In this document: positions 9,697-19,041 of the stretch, in pieces
How the letters are laid out: each line of letters starts with the position of its first letter
Position numbering within the stretch: the first letter of the stretch is position 1
NCBI RefSeq assembly: GCF_003202205.1
Contig: NZ_PDOG01000001.1
Location: 1,344,065 to 1,408,064, forward strand
From: Halomonas sp. LBP4
GTDB lineage: Bacteria > Pseudomonadota > Gammaproteobacteria > Pseudomonadales > Halomonadaceae
Reading direction: 5' to 3'
Length of the DNA stretch: 64,000 nt
Notes under the pieces: generated by a model
The model's input: the letters and a program-made list of their open reading frames with translations, nothing else
Database searches by the model: none
What the model was told of the DNA's origin: nothing
Program-made: the position numbers and the translations under genes

Positions 9697-10080
9697 AGGG
9701 GGACGGGGGCAGCGGCGCCTGCGGCGTCCCGAGCGGCCAGTGACGTGTCGTCGATCTTTGCCCCGGTGATGGCGCCCGATGAGGCGCCAGAGCATGACGC
9801 ACGAGGCTGGGAGATCGAGGCAGGCCAGGCCATTGCCCTCAGCCATGCCGAGTTCGAGGCCTTGATCGAAGGCTTTGATCTGGTGGTCACGAAACGCTGA
9901 AAACGCTGGCATCCCAAGCTGTCAACGGCCTAATGGGGTGGTAAACAGAAGCTTGATTCAACAAGGAATTTCACCCTGTGTCCTCGGCATCCTTGGAGGA
10001 GAAATATCAGCAGGCGCTGGTCGATAACTCGGCGCTCAAGATAAAGAATGCCTCGCCCCAATTAGATCAGTTCAAGGATG
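9697..10080 (+). pseudogene. IS66-family remnant (TnpB tail and TnpC head)
   Basis: The frame ending at the TGA at 9898-9900 finishes with A-L-S-H-A-E-F-E-A-L-I-E-G-F-D-L, which resembles the C-terminus of IS66 TnpB (V-x-L-T-x-A-Q-L-x-x-L-L-E-G-I-D). After 77 bases a GTG at 9978 begins L-E-E-K-Y-Q-Q-A-L-V-D-N-S-A-L-K and then Q-L-D-Q-F-K, like the start of the IS66 TnpC transposase, but this breaks off near 10075. Order and spacing fit IS66. Both pieces are too short for database-free certainty. Confidence 0.5.
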
Positions 10081-10089
10081 TCGGGTGCA

Positions 10090-10224
10090 ATGCTGAGAGA
10101 CGTCCTGATGAACCCTGCTGCTCTCATCAGTAGCACCATACGCCTGAACCATGGCCAACCGGCAGCCCTCGAGAGGGCTGCCAAAGACGTCATGCAGATG
10201 CGGGAACCGATGATCAACCGATGA
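10090..10224 (+). other. 44-codon ORF of unknown origin
   Basis: An ATG-to-TGA frame (M-L-R-D-V-L-M-N-P-A-A-L at its start, M-R-E-P-M-I-N-R at its end) directly after the IS66 remnant. It has no clear ribosome binding site. It may be the tail of a gene cut by the IS. I do not recognise it. Confidence 0.2.
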
Positions 10225-10284
10225 CGCTGCTCCGTCTCAAGTCTCCTCTGAGCATGACCCGATCGATCGGTAAGGCGGCAGCCG

Positions 10285-11568
10285 CTAGCCTTCATTCAAC
10301 CGCGAGAACAGCCACTCGGCGATACTCAAGGTAGCCAGATCACCATCCCGGGGGCCGATCAGTTGCACGCCGACGGGCATACCGCTGGCACCTGTCAAGC
10401 CAGGCACGTTGACGCAAGGTGTACCAAGCAATGTCCAGATGCGGCTGAAGACGGGGTCACCCGTTCCTGCGGCATGTGCCGGCGCTTCCCCCGGGGCGCT
10501 GGGTGCCAGCAGGACATCAATATCCATGAAGACCCGACCAAGCTCGGCCCGACAGCCCCGCGCGGTTTGCCGGGCCCGGTCATAACGCTCCGCCGGCACG
10601 CCGCTACCCTCATCCAGCAGCGCCTTGAGCTGGCTGCTGAGCCGATCGCCATGCCGGTCACGCTCGAAGGCCAGGCTGCGACTGGCTTCATAGATCATGA
10701 TGGTGTGTTGGGCCGCGAGGAGCTCATCGAAACTGGCCGGCAACCTCACGTTGTGCACCTCGCCGCCAGCGTCCCGGATACACATCACCGCCTCTTGCAG
10801 GGCCTGCTCGGTATCCGCCGTGGCGGCCTCCCACTGGGGCGTAAGGCATAGCCCCACCCTCGGAAGATGTGTTGTTGGCCATAACGGGGCCAGATCGCGC
10901 CCACTCAGCACGCCAGCCAATCGCCCGACATCCGGAACATTGCGGGCGAACACGCCAACCGTATCCAGCGACCAGGCAGCGGGCTTGAGCCCCGCCGTAT
11001 TGATCAGGCCATAGGTAGGTTTGTACCCCACCACGCCGCAATAGGACGCGGGTCGAATGATGGAGCCGGCGGTCTGGGTACCAAGGGCCCACGGCACCAT
11101 GCCATCCGCCACCGCCGCGGCCGAGCCACTGGACGAGCCCCCCGGTGTGCGCTCTAGATCATGAGGGTTGCGCGTGCCGCCGGGCGAGTAGAAGGCGAAC
11201 TCCGTGGTCACGGTCTTGCCCATGACGATGCCCCCGGCGCGGCGAAGCAGTGCCACCACTGCGGCGTCCGAGGCCGGCCGATGGTCGGTGTAGATGGCCG
11301 AGCCACACCCGGTCGGCATGTCATGGGTGCTGAACAAGTCCTTCACCGCGACAGGCACACCATGCAGCGGCCCCTGTGATGCTGATGAATCCCGACGGTG
11401 GGCCTCCTCGAGCGCCCGACGCTCATCGAGATATTGCCAGGCGGCGACATCAGGCTCGCGGGCCGCCACGCGTTGCAGACATTCCCGCATCAGCGCCTCG
11501 CTGGTGAGGTCACCGGTCCTGATCGCTGTCAGGCCGTCTGTGGCGGTGCGCCATGTGGGGGGAGTCAC
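10285..11568 (-). CDS. Amidase signature-family hydrolase
   Basis: 427 residues. The Ser-cisSer-Lys triad is visible as Lys76 (A-V-K-D-L-F), Ser145 in G-G-S-S-S-G-S and nucleophile Ser169 in T-Q-T-A-G-S. The spacing (93 and 24 residues) is the same as in malonamidase E2. The enzyme hydrolyses a carboxamide to acid and ammonia, presumably in the cytosol since no signal peptide is present. It is the last gene of the operon and starts inside the stop of the M20 hydrolase gene (four-base overlap). The context of an ABC importer and two M20 peptidases suggests a small amide or ureido compound as substrate. The exact substrate is unknown. Confidence 0.9.
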   Translation of the reverse strand: MTPPTWRTATDGLTAIRTGDLTSEALMRECLQRVAAREPDVAAWQYLDERRALEEAHRRDSSASQGPLHGVPVAVKDLFSTHDMPTGCGSAIYTDHRPASDAAVVALLRRAGGIVMGKTVTTEFAFYSPGGTRNPHDLERTPGGSSSGSAAAVADGMVPWALGTQTAGSIIRPASYCGVVGYKPTYGLINTAGLKPAAWSLDTVGVFARNVPDVGRLAGVLSGRDLAPLWPTTHLPRVGLCLTPQWEAATADTEQALQEAVMCIRDAGGEVHNVRLPASFDELLAAQHTIMIYEASRSLAFERDRHGDRLSSQLKALLDEGSGVPAERYDRARQTARGCRAELGRVFMDIDVLLAPSAPGEAPAHAAGTGDPVFSRIWTLLGTPCVNVPGLTGASGMPVGVQLIGPRDGDLATLSIAEWLFSRLNEG

Positions 11569-12695
11569 GAGGCATTCCAGTGGGTCATGATGGCGACATA
11601 GGCCGCCTTGGCCTGCTCGATGCGATCGACAAAGCAGTATTCATCCGTCTGGTGGGCGAGTGACGCCTCCCCAGGCCCGAGAATAATGGTCGGAATATCG
11701 CCGTAGTATGGTGTGAGTGCTGAGGCATCGGTGAAATAGTTGACCCCGCGCGCGTCGGGCATGTCCCCGAGCACGGGCTGCATGATGGCAAATACCTCCC
11801 GCACCCAAGCATGCTGGGGGTCGGTCCATACGCCATCCAAGTCGATCACAGTTTCCAGCTCGCTCAAGTCGGGAGCGAGATGCCCCCCGAGGCCATCGCG
11901 GAGAGCATCATGCGAGGCGCCCGGCGTCGTGCGAATATCGATGCCGATACGACACAAATCCGGCACGGAGTTCATGTTCAGGCCACCTGAAATGGTACCG
12001 ACATTCAGCGTATCACTGCCGAGCACCGCATGCGGCGGTCGGTGAAACTCGAAGGCCTCGAGCTTGGCAACGACCCGCGCGGCCTTGTACACGGCATTGA
12101 CGCCATGCTGGGGCATCGACCCATGCGCGGTGACCCCCTGCGTGAGGGCATTGAGCCAGAGCGCCCCCTTGTGCCCGACCATGGGAAAATTGCTGGTCGG
12201 CTCGGCCACGATCATGGCACCGGCCTCGCCGAGCAGATCCCCCTGCGTAGCGAGAAAATACGCCCCCTCACAGCCGGTTTCCTCGCCGGCAGTGATCACC
12301 AGAACCACGCCGGACCCCTCATCGAAGGTATCCGCCAGATCGATGGCCGCGGCGACGAAGGCAGCGACGCCCGCCTTCATGTCGGTGGAACCGCGTCCGT
12401 AGAGCTTGCCATCGATGATGTCACCGGAAAACGGATCGACGCTCCAGGGCTGGGCGCCGAGGGGCACCGTATCGATATGGCCTGTGAAACAGATCGGCTT
12501 GCCAGAGTGCCCCCCCCGACGCGCGATGACATTACTGCGCCCCTCCTCGCCCTCCGGATAGGTCACCGTGAAGCCCGCCGCCGACAGCAACTGCCCGATA
12601 TGATGGGCGCACTCGCGCTCCTGCCCGGGGGGGTTGATGGTGTTGAACTGTACCAGTGCCTGGGTCAGCGCCACGGGATCGACCGAACTCGGCAT
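11565..12695 (-). CDS. M20 metallohydrolase, ArgE/DapE type
   Basis: 376 residues with the M20 two-metal centre visible: His in C-F-T-G-H-I-D-T-V-P, bridging Asp in G-R-G-S-T-D-M-K-A-G, the base Glu pair in A-G-E-E-T-G, Glu in A-E-P-T-S and His in L-A-H-Q-T-D-E-Y. Family members remove acetyl, succinyl or similar acyl groups from amino acid nitrogen. The position in a transport operon and not beside arginine or lysine genes argues for catabolism of an imported N-acylated amino acid, not for a biosynthetic ArgE or DapE. 81 bases separate it from livF. Confidence 0.85.
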   Translation of the reverse strand: MPSSVDPVALTQALVQFNTINPPGQERECAHHIGQLLSAAGFTVTYPEGEEGRSNVIARRGGHSGKPICFTGHIDTVPLGAQPWSVDPFSGDIIDGKLYGRGSTDMKAGVAAFVAAAIDLADTFDEGSGVVLVITAGEETGCEGAYFLATQGDLLGEAGAMIVAEPTSNFPMVGHKGALWLNALTQGVTAHGSMPQHGVNAVYKAARVVAKLEAFEFHRPPHAVLGSDTLNVGTISGGLNMNSVPDLCRIGIDIRTTPGASHDALRDGLGGHLAPDLSELETVIDLDGVWTDPQHAWVREVFAIMQPVLGDMPDARGVNYFTDASALTPYYGDIPTIILGPGEASLAHQTDEYCFVDRIEQAKAAYVAIMTHWNAS

Positions 12696-12776
12696 GATGA
12701 ACCTCTCCTGATGAATGGAATCGACCTGCGGCGATGCTGGCCGGTGGGACCCGACAGGGTGCCTGTGGACTTGCCC

Positions 12777-13499
12777 TCAGCCGAAATAGGCCTGATGAAC
12801 CTCATCGTTCTCACTCAAGGCCTTGGCATCACCTTCCGCCACCACGCCTCCCTTGCTCAGCACATAGCCGTAGTCGGAAATCGCCAGGGTCTGGCGCATG
12901 TTCTGCTCCACCAGAAAGATGGTCACCCCCCGCTCGTTGATGCGCTCGATGATGCTGAAATTCTCCTTTACGAACAGCGGCGACAGCCCAAGCGAGGGCT
13001 CATCGATGAGCAGCAGTTGCGGTGAGCTCATGAGCCCCCGGCCGATGGACAGCATCGCCTGTTCGCCGCCGGACATGGTCCCGGCGAGCTGGACATGGCG
13101 CTCTTTCAGGCGCGGAAAGATCTCGTAGGCTTCCTCGATGCGCTCACGGATCACCGCGTCGGACTTCACCTGATAGGCCCCCAGGCGCAGGTTTTCCTCG
13201 ACGGTAAGCTTGGGAAACACCTTGCGCCCTTCAGGAATGCAGGAGATGCCATTGGCGATTACCTTGTGGGTCGACAGGCCGGTAATGTCCTGCCCGTTGA
13301 AGGTGATCCGCCCCTCGCGCGGTACGGTCAGTCCCAGGATGGAGCGAATCAGGGTGGTCTTGCCTACCCCGTTGGACCCGAGCAGGCAGGTAATCTTCCC
13401 CGGCCGCACCGCGAGGGAGACGCCCTCCAGCACATCCGCCTTGTCATAGGCGGTATAGACGTTCTCTATCTTTAGCCCTTCGGTCATGACAGCGCTCAC
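12777..13499 (-). CDS. livF: Branched-chain-type ABC transporter ATPase LivF
   Basis: 240 residues: Walker A G-S-N-G-V-G-K-T-T-L, signature M-S-G-G-E-Q, Walker B L-L-L-I-D-E-P-S-L-G-L. LivF features include E-G-R-K-V-F-P-K-L-T-V-E-E-N-L after the Q-loop and V-E-Q-N after the switch region. The start overlaps the livG stop (ATGA). With LivG it forms the ATPase pair of a HAAT-family importer. The substrate is set by the binding protein and may be an amide or carbamoyl amino acid. Confidence 0.92.
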   Translation of the reverse strand: MSAVMTEGLKIENVYTAYDKADVLEGVSLAVRPGKITCLLGSNGVGKTTLIRSILGLTVPREGRITFNGQDITGLSTHKVIANGISCIPEGRKVFPKLTVEENLRLGAYQVKSDAVIRERIEEAYEIFPRLKERHVQLAGTMSGGEQAMLSIGRGLMSSPQLLLIDEPSLGLSPLFVKENFSIIERINERGVTIFLVEQNMRQTLAISDYGYVLSKGGVVAEGDAKALSENDEVHQAYFG

Positions 13500-14278
13500 T
13501 CAATGCCGAGGTACGCTTCACGCACCTGTGGGTTGTTGACGACATCCTGGTAGGTGCCCTCGCAGATCTTCTTGCCGAAATTGAGAACCGCACAGTGATC
13601 GGTGATGCGCTCCATGACACTCATTTCGTGCTCGATGATGATGATCGAGAGCTCCGGGGTATGTTCGCGCACCGAGAGGATATCCCCCATCAGCTGATGG
13701 GTTTCCTCATGGGTCATGCCCGCCGACGGCTCGTCGAGCAACAGCAGCTTGGGCTGGCTGATCAGCGCTCGGCAGATCTCGATGCGCCGCCGATCCAGCA
13801 TCGGAAAGCCCCCTACCGCCTCGGACATGCGATCGGCCAGGTTCGGGCTGAAGGCCCGCACGAGATCGCGGGCCTGCTCGTAACGCTGCTCGAGATCCCG
13901 CGCGAAGGCGCCGCGCCGAAATAGGTTGAAGCCCAGCCCCAGGTTCAGATGCTTGTGATTGCCGACCATGATGTTGTCGAACAGGGAGAGCGACAGGCAC
14001 ATGCGTGAACGCTGAAAGGTGCGTGCGATGCCGGCACGATACACGGCCTGGGCCGAGTGCTTGCTGATGTTCTCACCCGCAAAGTGGGCCTGGCCGTCAC
14101 TGAAGTCGTAGATCCCCGTCAGGACATTGAAGAAGGTCGTCTTGCCCGAGCCGTTGGGCCCCAGAAAGCCGAGGATATCGCCACGCTTCACCTCGAGATC
14201 GAGATGATCCAGCGCGACGAGGCCACCGAATCGGCGCGTGACCCCCTCGCAGGACAGCAGTACATCTGACGCGCTCAT
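13496..14278 (-). CDS. livG: Branched-chain-type ABC transporter ATPase LivG
   Basis: 260 residues with Walker A G-P-N-G-S-G-K-T-T-F and Walker B L-L-L-L-D-E-P-S-A-G-M. The LivG hallmark A-R-T-F-Q-R-S-R-M follows the Q-loop, and I-I-I-I-E-H-E-M is the switch His region. The signature loop reads D-R-R-R-I-E-I-C-R-A-L, so the LSGGQ is degenerate, as in many LivG proteins. It overlaps livM and livF by four bases on each side, so the three are translated together. Confidence 0.92.
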   Translation of the reverse strand: MSASDVLLSCEGVTRRFGGLVALDHLDLEVKRGDILGFLGPNGSGKTTFFNVLTGIYDFSDGQAHFAGENISKHSAQAVYRAGIARTFQRSRMCLSLSLFDNIMVGNHKHLNLGLGFNLFRRGAFARDLEQRYEQARDLVRAFSPNLADRMSEAVGGFPMLDRRRIEICRALISQPKLLLLDEPSAGMTHEETHQLMGDILSVREHTPELSIIIIEHEMSVMERITDHCAVLNFGKKICEGTYQDVVNNPQVREAYLGIE

Positions 14279-15477
14279 GATCTGGCCCCCCCGCCCGGGA
14301 TGTAATTACGCATGCCGCGAGGAAGCAGTCCGTCCGGCCTGAACAGCAGCACCAGGACCACCAGGCCGGCAAACAGCAGGAATCGGTACTCCTGAATCAT
14401 CTGCAGCTTCTCGGGCAAAATGACGACAATGGCTGCCGCCACCGCCAGCCCCCAGGGATTGCCGATGCCGCCCAACAGCACGATGGAGACCAGGATCAGG
14501 GAGTCGCCGAAGCTGAAGTTGGCGGGAGCAATGAAGCCGAGCATCATGGCATACAGCGCACCGGCCATGCCGATCAGAAAGTTCCCCAGCGTGAAGCCGA
14601 CGACCTTCCAGCGGGCGATGCTCAGCCCGTAACAGGCGGCCGCCGTCTCGTCGAGCCTGACGGCATCCATGCTCAACCCGATCCAGGAGCGTTCCAGGCG
14701 CTTGACCAGGGCGAAGGCGATGACCAGCAAGGCCAGGGCCAGCAACAGGTAGTTCAGGTAAAAGGACCCGTAGAAGCCATTCTCCAGCTCGATCCCGGTG
14801 TTGAACCCCCAGCCGAACAGCGCCATTTCACCGGTGGCCAGGCCCTGTGGCCCGCCCAGGGTGTCGTTGACCTGGAGAAAGCTCATGAACAGGATGGCGA
14901 AGGCGATGGTCACCACCGCCGAGTAGTGTCCCTTGGTACGCAGCACCGGCAGTACCAGTAGACACCCCACCAGTGCCGACATCACCCCACCGATCACCAG
15001 CACCAGCAGGGGCGGCACGGCGGTATGGGCCAGCAGGACCGCCGAGGTATAGGCCCCCACCCCGAGGAAAGATGCCCCGGACAGGTTGACCAGCCCGAGA
15101 TAGCCGAACTGAATGGTCAGCCCCAGGCCGGCGAGCATGTAGAGCAGCACGATCGCGATCATAAGCAGCGTGAAGTGATCCTCGCGGAACACCGCCGCCA
15201 AGGCCAGCACGCCGCACACGGCAGCACCATTCATGAGTTTTTCATGATCGCTGAAGGCGCGACCGACATAGCCTAGTCCCCCCAGGCGAGACACGCCGAG
15301 CGTCACCGCCACGGCAAGCGCCAGCAGGAAGCCGATGACGTACTCGTTTTCCGCCTTGAGAAACCAGATCGCGAAGCCGGTCGTGAGCAGCGCGGCGAGC
15401 AGCCCAGCGAACAGCGACAGGTTCGACTCCGAGAGTCGACCGAGCACGGGGATTCGGTATATCAGATTATTTTGCAT
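14275..15477 (-). CDS. livM: Branched-chain-type ABC permease LivM
   Basis: 400 residues from the ATG at 15477 (M-Q-N-N-L); an in-frame start six codons earlier overlaps livH and is less likely. About ten hydrophobic segments are visible, and the C-terminal permease half carries the conserved G-Q-L-G/Y-L-G-L-V-N-L-S-like stretch (F-G-Y-L-G-L-V-N-L-S-G) and G-G-I-G-N-P-W-G. Roughly 70-100 extra N-terminal residues before the core are common in LivM. It pairs with LivH in the inner membrane. Confidence 0.9.
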   Translation of the reverse strand: MQNNLIYRIPVLGRLSESNLSLFAGLLAALLTTGFAIWFLKAENEYVIGFLLALAVAVTLGVSRLGGLGYVGRAFSDHEKLMNGAAVCGVLALAAVFREDHFTLLMIAIVLLYMLAGLGLTIQFGYLGLVNLSGASFLGVGAYTSAVLLAHTAVPPLLVLVIGGVMSALVGCLLVLPVLRTKGHYSAVVTIAFAILFMSFLQVNDTLGGPQGLATGEMALFGWGFNTGIELENGFYGSFYLNYLLLALALLVIAFALVKRLERSWIGLSMDAVRLDETAAACYGLSIARWKVVGFTLGNFLIGMAGALYAMMLGFIAPANFSFGDSLILVSIVLLGGIGNPWGLAVAAAIVVILPEKLQMIQEYRFLLFAGLVVLVLLFRPDGLLPRGMRNYIPGGGARS

Positions 15478-15481
15478 CGAC

Positions 15482-16411
15482 TCAGACCCTTTCACTGGTA
15501 CGTTCGGCGATCAGCCCGGTCGGTCGCCACGCCATCAGCACGATCACCACGGCAAACGCGAAGACGTCCTTGTAGGCGCTGGCAAACGGCAAGGCCACGG
15601 AACCGATGGTCTGCAATGCAGCAAACAGGAAGCCGCCCAGGATGGCACCGTAGATGCTGCCGAGCCCACCGATGATCGCGGCGGCAAAGCCGATCACCCC
15701 GAGCAGCAGGCCGTTACCGAAATTGATCTCGTTGTAATACAGGCCATTCATTACCCCGGCGAAGGCAGCGACACCCGAGCCGATGGCGAAGGTCACCAGC
15801 ACCACCAGCCGGAAATTGATTCCCATGGTCATGGCCGTTTCTTCATCCTGGGCGACCGCCCGAATGGCCAGGCCCAAACGCGTGCGATTGATCACGAGAT
15901 GCAGGGCGACGATGAGCAGCAGTCCGGCGATCAACAACATCAGACTGTCGACGCGCAGGGTGAAACTGCCAAAGGTGAAGGCCTCATCGGGCAGCAGGGC
16001 AGGAAAGCGCTTGGGGTTGGAACCATCGGGGAAGAACAGGCGAACGCTCTCGCGGAGCACGGTGCCCAGCATGAGGGTGATCAGCAATGTATTGAGCGGC
16101 GGCGACGATCGCAGCGGCAGCACCAGGTATCTGGCAATCAGTGCCCCCAGGAGGGCCACCACACCGACCGATGCCAGCAGTGCCCCCAGCAACTCGATGA
16201 TGGGATTATCGATCCCGATCGCCGCCAGCGCCAGGATGGCGGTATAGCCAACGAAAGACCCCACCATCAAAACATCGCCATGAGAAAACTGAATAACGTT
16301 GAGCACCCCGAAAAACAGGGTGAATCCTACGGCGACCAGAGCGTACATCATCCCCAGCATGAGGCCGTTGATGACATACTGACCCAGGAGTCCGATGTCC
16401 ATTGAAGGCAC
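15482..16411 (-). CDS. livH: Branched-chain-type ABC permease LivH
   Basis: 309 residues, about eight membrane segments. Typical LivH segments are Y-A-L-V-A-V-G-F-T-L-F-F-G-V-L-N near the start, F-S-H-G-D-V-L-M, and G-G-L-G-S-I-Y-G-A-I-L-G-G near the end. It follows the binding-protein gene after a 75-base gap with a hairpin and ends four bases before livM. Confidence 0.92.
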   Translation of the reverse strand: MPSMDIGLLGQYVINGLMLGMMYALVAVGFTLFFGVLNVIQFSHGDVLMVGSFVGYTAILALAAIGIDNPIIELLGALLASVGVVALLGALIARYLVLPLRSSPPLNTLLITLMLGTVLRESVRLFFPDGSNPKRFPALLPDEAFTFGSFTLRVDSLMLLIAGLLLIVALHLVINRTRLGLAIRAVAQDEETAMTMGINFRLVVLVTFAIGSGVAAFAGVMNGLYYNEINFGNGLLLGVIGFAAAIIGGLGSIYGAILGGFLFAALQTIGSVALPFASAYKDVFAFAVVIVLMAWRPTGLIAERTSERV

Positions 16412-16440
16412 CTCGAAAGTCGTGTGTGGAAAAGGGCGGG

Positions 16441-16472
16441 CGGGAGCACGCCTCCCTGAGGAGGCGCTCCCG
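16441..16472 (-). promoter_or_regulatory. Intercistronic hairpin between livK and livH
   Basis: CGGGAG-CA-CGCCTCC and GGAGGCG-CTCCCG form a long stem with a two-base bulge and a CTGA loop. It lies directly after livK and before livH. Such hairpins after binding-protein genes usually stabilise the upstream message or reduce read-through, giving more binding protein than permease. That role is inferred. Confidence 0.6.
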
Positions 16473-16486
16473 AACGGCTCGAGGTG

Positions 16487-17656
16487 TTACTGGACATTGA
16501 CCAGACTACGCTGGCCAGACGCATATTCACTGTCATCCCAGACGAGCCACTCGCCGTCCTGGGCGACATACTTGGTGATCAGGGCCACGACGTTCTGGCC
16601 ATGATCGTCGAAGGTGATCTCGCCGACGATGGAATCCTTGCCCTCGGTGTTGCCCAGGGCATCGATGACCTTGCCGCGATCCGGCCCCACCGCTTCGATG
16701 GTATCGAGCACCAGACCCATGGCCGCGAAGGCGAAGGGACCATAGGCTTCGGCAGGATCGGTATAGCCGGCTGCCTCGTACTGTTCCTTGAAGAACTGGC
16801 CACCCGGCAGCTTGGCCAGCGGCGCCCCTTCGATGAAGGCCAGCGAACCCTCGGCCAGATCACCCAGTCCCTGCAGATAGGCATCGGAAACGATGCCCGA
16901 GGTACCCTCGAACTGCGCCTCGATACCGAGTTTCTCCATCTGGCGACGGAGACGCACACCCAACGGCGACAGACCGCCGAAGTAGATGACATCCGGCGCC
17001 AGTGCCTTGGCCTGCGTCAGCTCGGCGGTGAAGTCCTGCTGGTCCGAGGCGACACCGAAGGTCTCGAGGATCTCACCACCACTCTCGGTGACAAACTTCG
17101 AGAAGTGCTCGTTGTGGCCCTTGCCATAATCCGTGGTGTCATGAATGACCACCCACTTCTTGTAGCCCTGCTCGGTCATGAACTGCGCGGCGGTTTCGTT
17201 CTGGTTGATCATCGTGCCGTTGACGCGGTGGACTTCCGGGTACTCGTTGCCATAGGTCACATCCGGCAAGACGGCACCCCACACCACCGCCGGCAACTTG
17301 AATCGGTGATAGACATCGGCCGTGGCCATGGCCACCGCGGAACAGTAGTGCGTCACCGCCGCAATCACATCTCGATCGGCCGCCGCCTTGGTCGCCACCT
17401 GCACACCGATATTGGGTTTGCATTCATCATCGAGCACCAGCAGCTCATAATGGTACTTGGCATCGGGGTCCTGGTTGCGCAGCGCGACCGCCAGCTCTGC
17501 CGAGTTGCGTCCGCCGAGACCGTTGGCGGCCACGCCCCCGGAGAGCGGACCGATAAAGGCCACCTCGACCGTATCCTTGGCCTGGGCAGCCCCGGCACCG
17601 AGTGCGAGTGCCATGGCCGTCATACCGACGACCGTCTTCATGCCTGAAAGCGTCAT
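16487..17656 (-). CDS. livK: Periplasmic amino-acid-type binding protein LivK
   Basis: 389 residues starting at the ATG at 17656 (AGAGGT upstream). The longer frame to 17911 lacks a family match and overlaps the carbamoylase gene. Residues about 1-28 form a signal peptide ending A-Q-A. The mature protein opens with V-E-V-A-F-I-G-P-L-S-G-G, the classical type I periplasmic fold of LivJ/LivK/AmiC/UrtA. It should deliver the substrate to LivHMGF. Since the operon encodes a carbamoylase, an M20 deacylase and an amidase, the ligand is more likely an amide or N-carbamoyl amino compound than leucine; this is inference. Confidence 0.9.
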   Translation of the reverse strand: MTLSGMKTVVGMTAMALALGAGAAQAKDTVEVAFIGPLSGGVAANGLGGRNSAELAVALRNQDPDAKYHYELLVLDDECKPNIGVQVATKAAADRDVIAAVTHYCSAVAMATADVYHRFKLPAVVWGAVLPDVTYGNEYPEVHRVNGTMINQNETAAQFMTEQGYKKWVVIHDTTDYGKGHNEHFSKFVTESGGEILETFGVASDQQDFTAELTQAKALAPDVIYFGGLSPLGVRLRRQMEKLGIEAQFEGTSGIVSDAYLQGLGDLAEGSLAFIEGAPLAKLPGGQFFKEQYEAAGYTDPAEAYGPFAFAAMGLVLDTIEAVGPDRGKVIDALGNTEGKDSIVGEITFDDHGQNVVALITKYVAQDGEWLVWDDSEYASGQRSLVNVQ

Positions 17657-17730
17657 GGAACAGTACCTCTTGTTAAAGTTGTGGGTTGTTGGTGTTGCGG
17701 TAAGGTGCAATAGGCAGCCCAGTGGATGGC

Positions 17731-19041
17731 CTATTGCGATGAAGGCATACGTGCGGCTCCAGACTCTCCCGCCAGACGAATCAAGGCATTGCACAACACC
17801 TGGGTGCCTGCGCGGAGATCCTCGGGGGCTGCACTTTCCGCCTGGTTGTGACTGACACCGCCCTCGCAGGGCACAAACAACATTCCTGTCGGGGCCATGG
17901 TATGCAGCCATTTCGCATCGTGGGTGGCACCAGACATGAGCTCCAGGGTCGCCATGCCTGCGTCGCGGGCGGCCAAGGTCAACAGCCGGCGAATGGCTGA
18001 CGGAAAATGAATCGGTGCCGAGTGCGACAGTTCTTGGACCAGCACGTCGCAGGGAGCTGCCAGCTGCTCGCAGAGTGGGGCGATGGCATCCCCCATGCGC
18101 TCGAGCGCGCCGGCGTCGGGATGACGGAAGTCGATGGTGAACACCACCCGCCCAGCGACAGTGTTCGGGGATCCCGGCTGCACCTGCCAGCGCCCGATGG
18201 TGAACCGGGCGATATCGTCCTCATCCTCGAAATAGCGGGTCAGCGCCATCGCGATGCGCATGGCCGCCGCCTGGGCGTCGCGGCGTGCCGCGCGGGGTGT
18301 GGTACCCGCGTGAGCCTCTTGGCCTTGCACCTCGATCTCGAACCAGCGCAGTCCCTGGATGCCCGACACGATCCCCAGCGAGCATTCCGCGCGCTCCAGC
18401 ACCGGACCCTGCTCGATGTGGGCTTCCAGATAAGCGTGCACCGGTGTGCCGAAGTCGCGACGGGGGAGCTCACCGTGCCGCGCCAGGAAGAGCTCGATCA
18501 CATCCCCCAACGCCATGCCCTGATCATCCCGCGCGGCCAGTGCCTGGTCCAATTTCATGCCGCCAGCAAACACGCTCGATCCCATGGTGGTTGGCGGGAA
18601 ACGGGACCCTTCCTCATTGGCCCACACCACCAGCTCCAGCGAACGCGGCAACGACAGTTGCCGTGCCTGTATCGCCGTCAAGGCCTCCAACCCCGCCAAT
18701 ACCCCGAAGGTACCGTCGAACTTGCCTCCCGCCGGCTGGGTATCCAGATGTGATCCCGTCAAGACCGGCGGCAGGGTGGAATCGGTGCCGGCCAGGCGCA
18801 GGAACAGGTTGCCGATGGCATCGATCGAGGGCTCAAGCCCGCTCTCGGCGGCCCACGCCATCAACTGCAACCGCGCGTCGGCATCCACCGCCGTAAACGC
18901 CTGCCGGTTCACGCCGCCCCGGGCCAGGGCACCGTGGCTGGCCAGCGCCATGTGGCGATGCCAGAGACGCTCGCCATCGATGGCGACCTCTGGGCATCCG
19001 GATGTTCTTGCCGTATCGCGGCCTGGCTTGCTAGCAGTCAT
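17731..19041 (-). CDS. M20 amidohydrolase, N-carbamoyl-L-amino acid hydrolase / allantoate amidohydrolase type
   Basis: 436 residues. Metal-site motifs of the carbamoylase branch are present: T-G-S-H-L-D-T-Q-P-A-G-G-K-F-D-G, W-A-N-E-E-G-S-R-F-P, A-Y-L-E-A-H-I-E-Q-G-P-V-L-E, and M-S-G-A-T-H-D-A near the C-terminus. P-C-E-G-G-V-S-H-N substitutes for the common P-S-x-x-G-x-S-H. The family removes a carbamoyl group from N-carbamoyl amino acids or allantoate, giving CO2 and ammonia. It is first in the operon, 74 bases upstream of livK, and divergent from the XRE-cupin regulator. It cannot be told from sequence whether hydantoin-derived or purine-derived ureido acids are used. Confidence 0.88.
   Translation of the reverse strand: MTASKPGRDTARTSGCPEVAIDGERLWHRHMALASHGALARGGVNRQAFTAVDADARLQLMAWAAESGLEPSIDAIGNLFLRLAGTDSTLPPVLTGSHLDTQPAGGKFDGTFGVLAGLEALTAIQARQLSLPRSLELVVWANEEGSRFPPTTMGSSVFAGGMKLDQALAARDDQGMALGDVIELFLARHGELPRRDFGTPVHAYLEAHIEQGPVLERAECSLGIVSGIQGLRWFEIEVQGQEAHAGTTPRAARRDAQAAAMRIAMALTRYFEDEDDIARFTIGRWQVQPGSPNTVAGRVVFTIDFRHPDAGALERMGDAIAPLCEQLAAPCDVLVQELSHSAPIHFPSAIRRLLTLAARDAGMATLELMSGATHDAKWLHTMAPTGMLFVPCEGGVSHNQAESAAPEDLRAGTQVLCNALIRLAGESGAARMPSSQ

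Noticed and set aside
12030..13025. 331-codon plus-strand frame across the M20 hydrolase and livF genes
   Set aside because: It is antisense to two genes with clear catalytic motifs and has no motif of its own.
13595..13924. Plus-strand frame opposite livG
   Set aside because: Antisense to the conserved ATPase; no ribosome binding site or motif.
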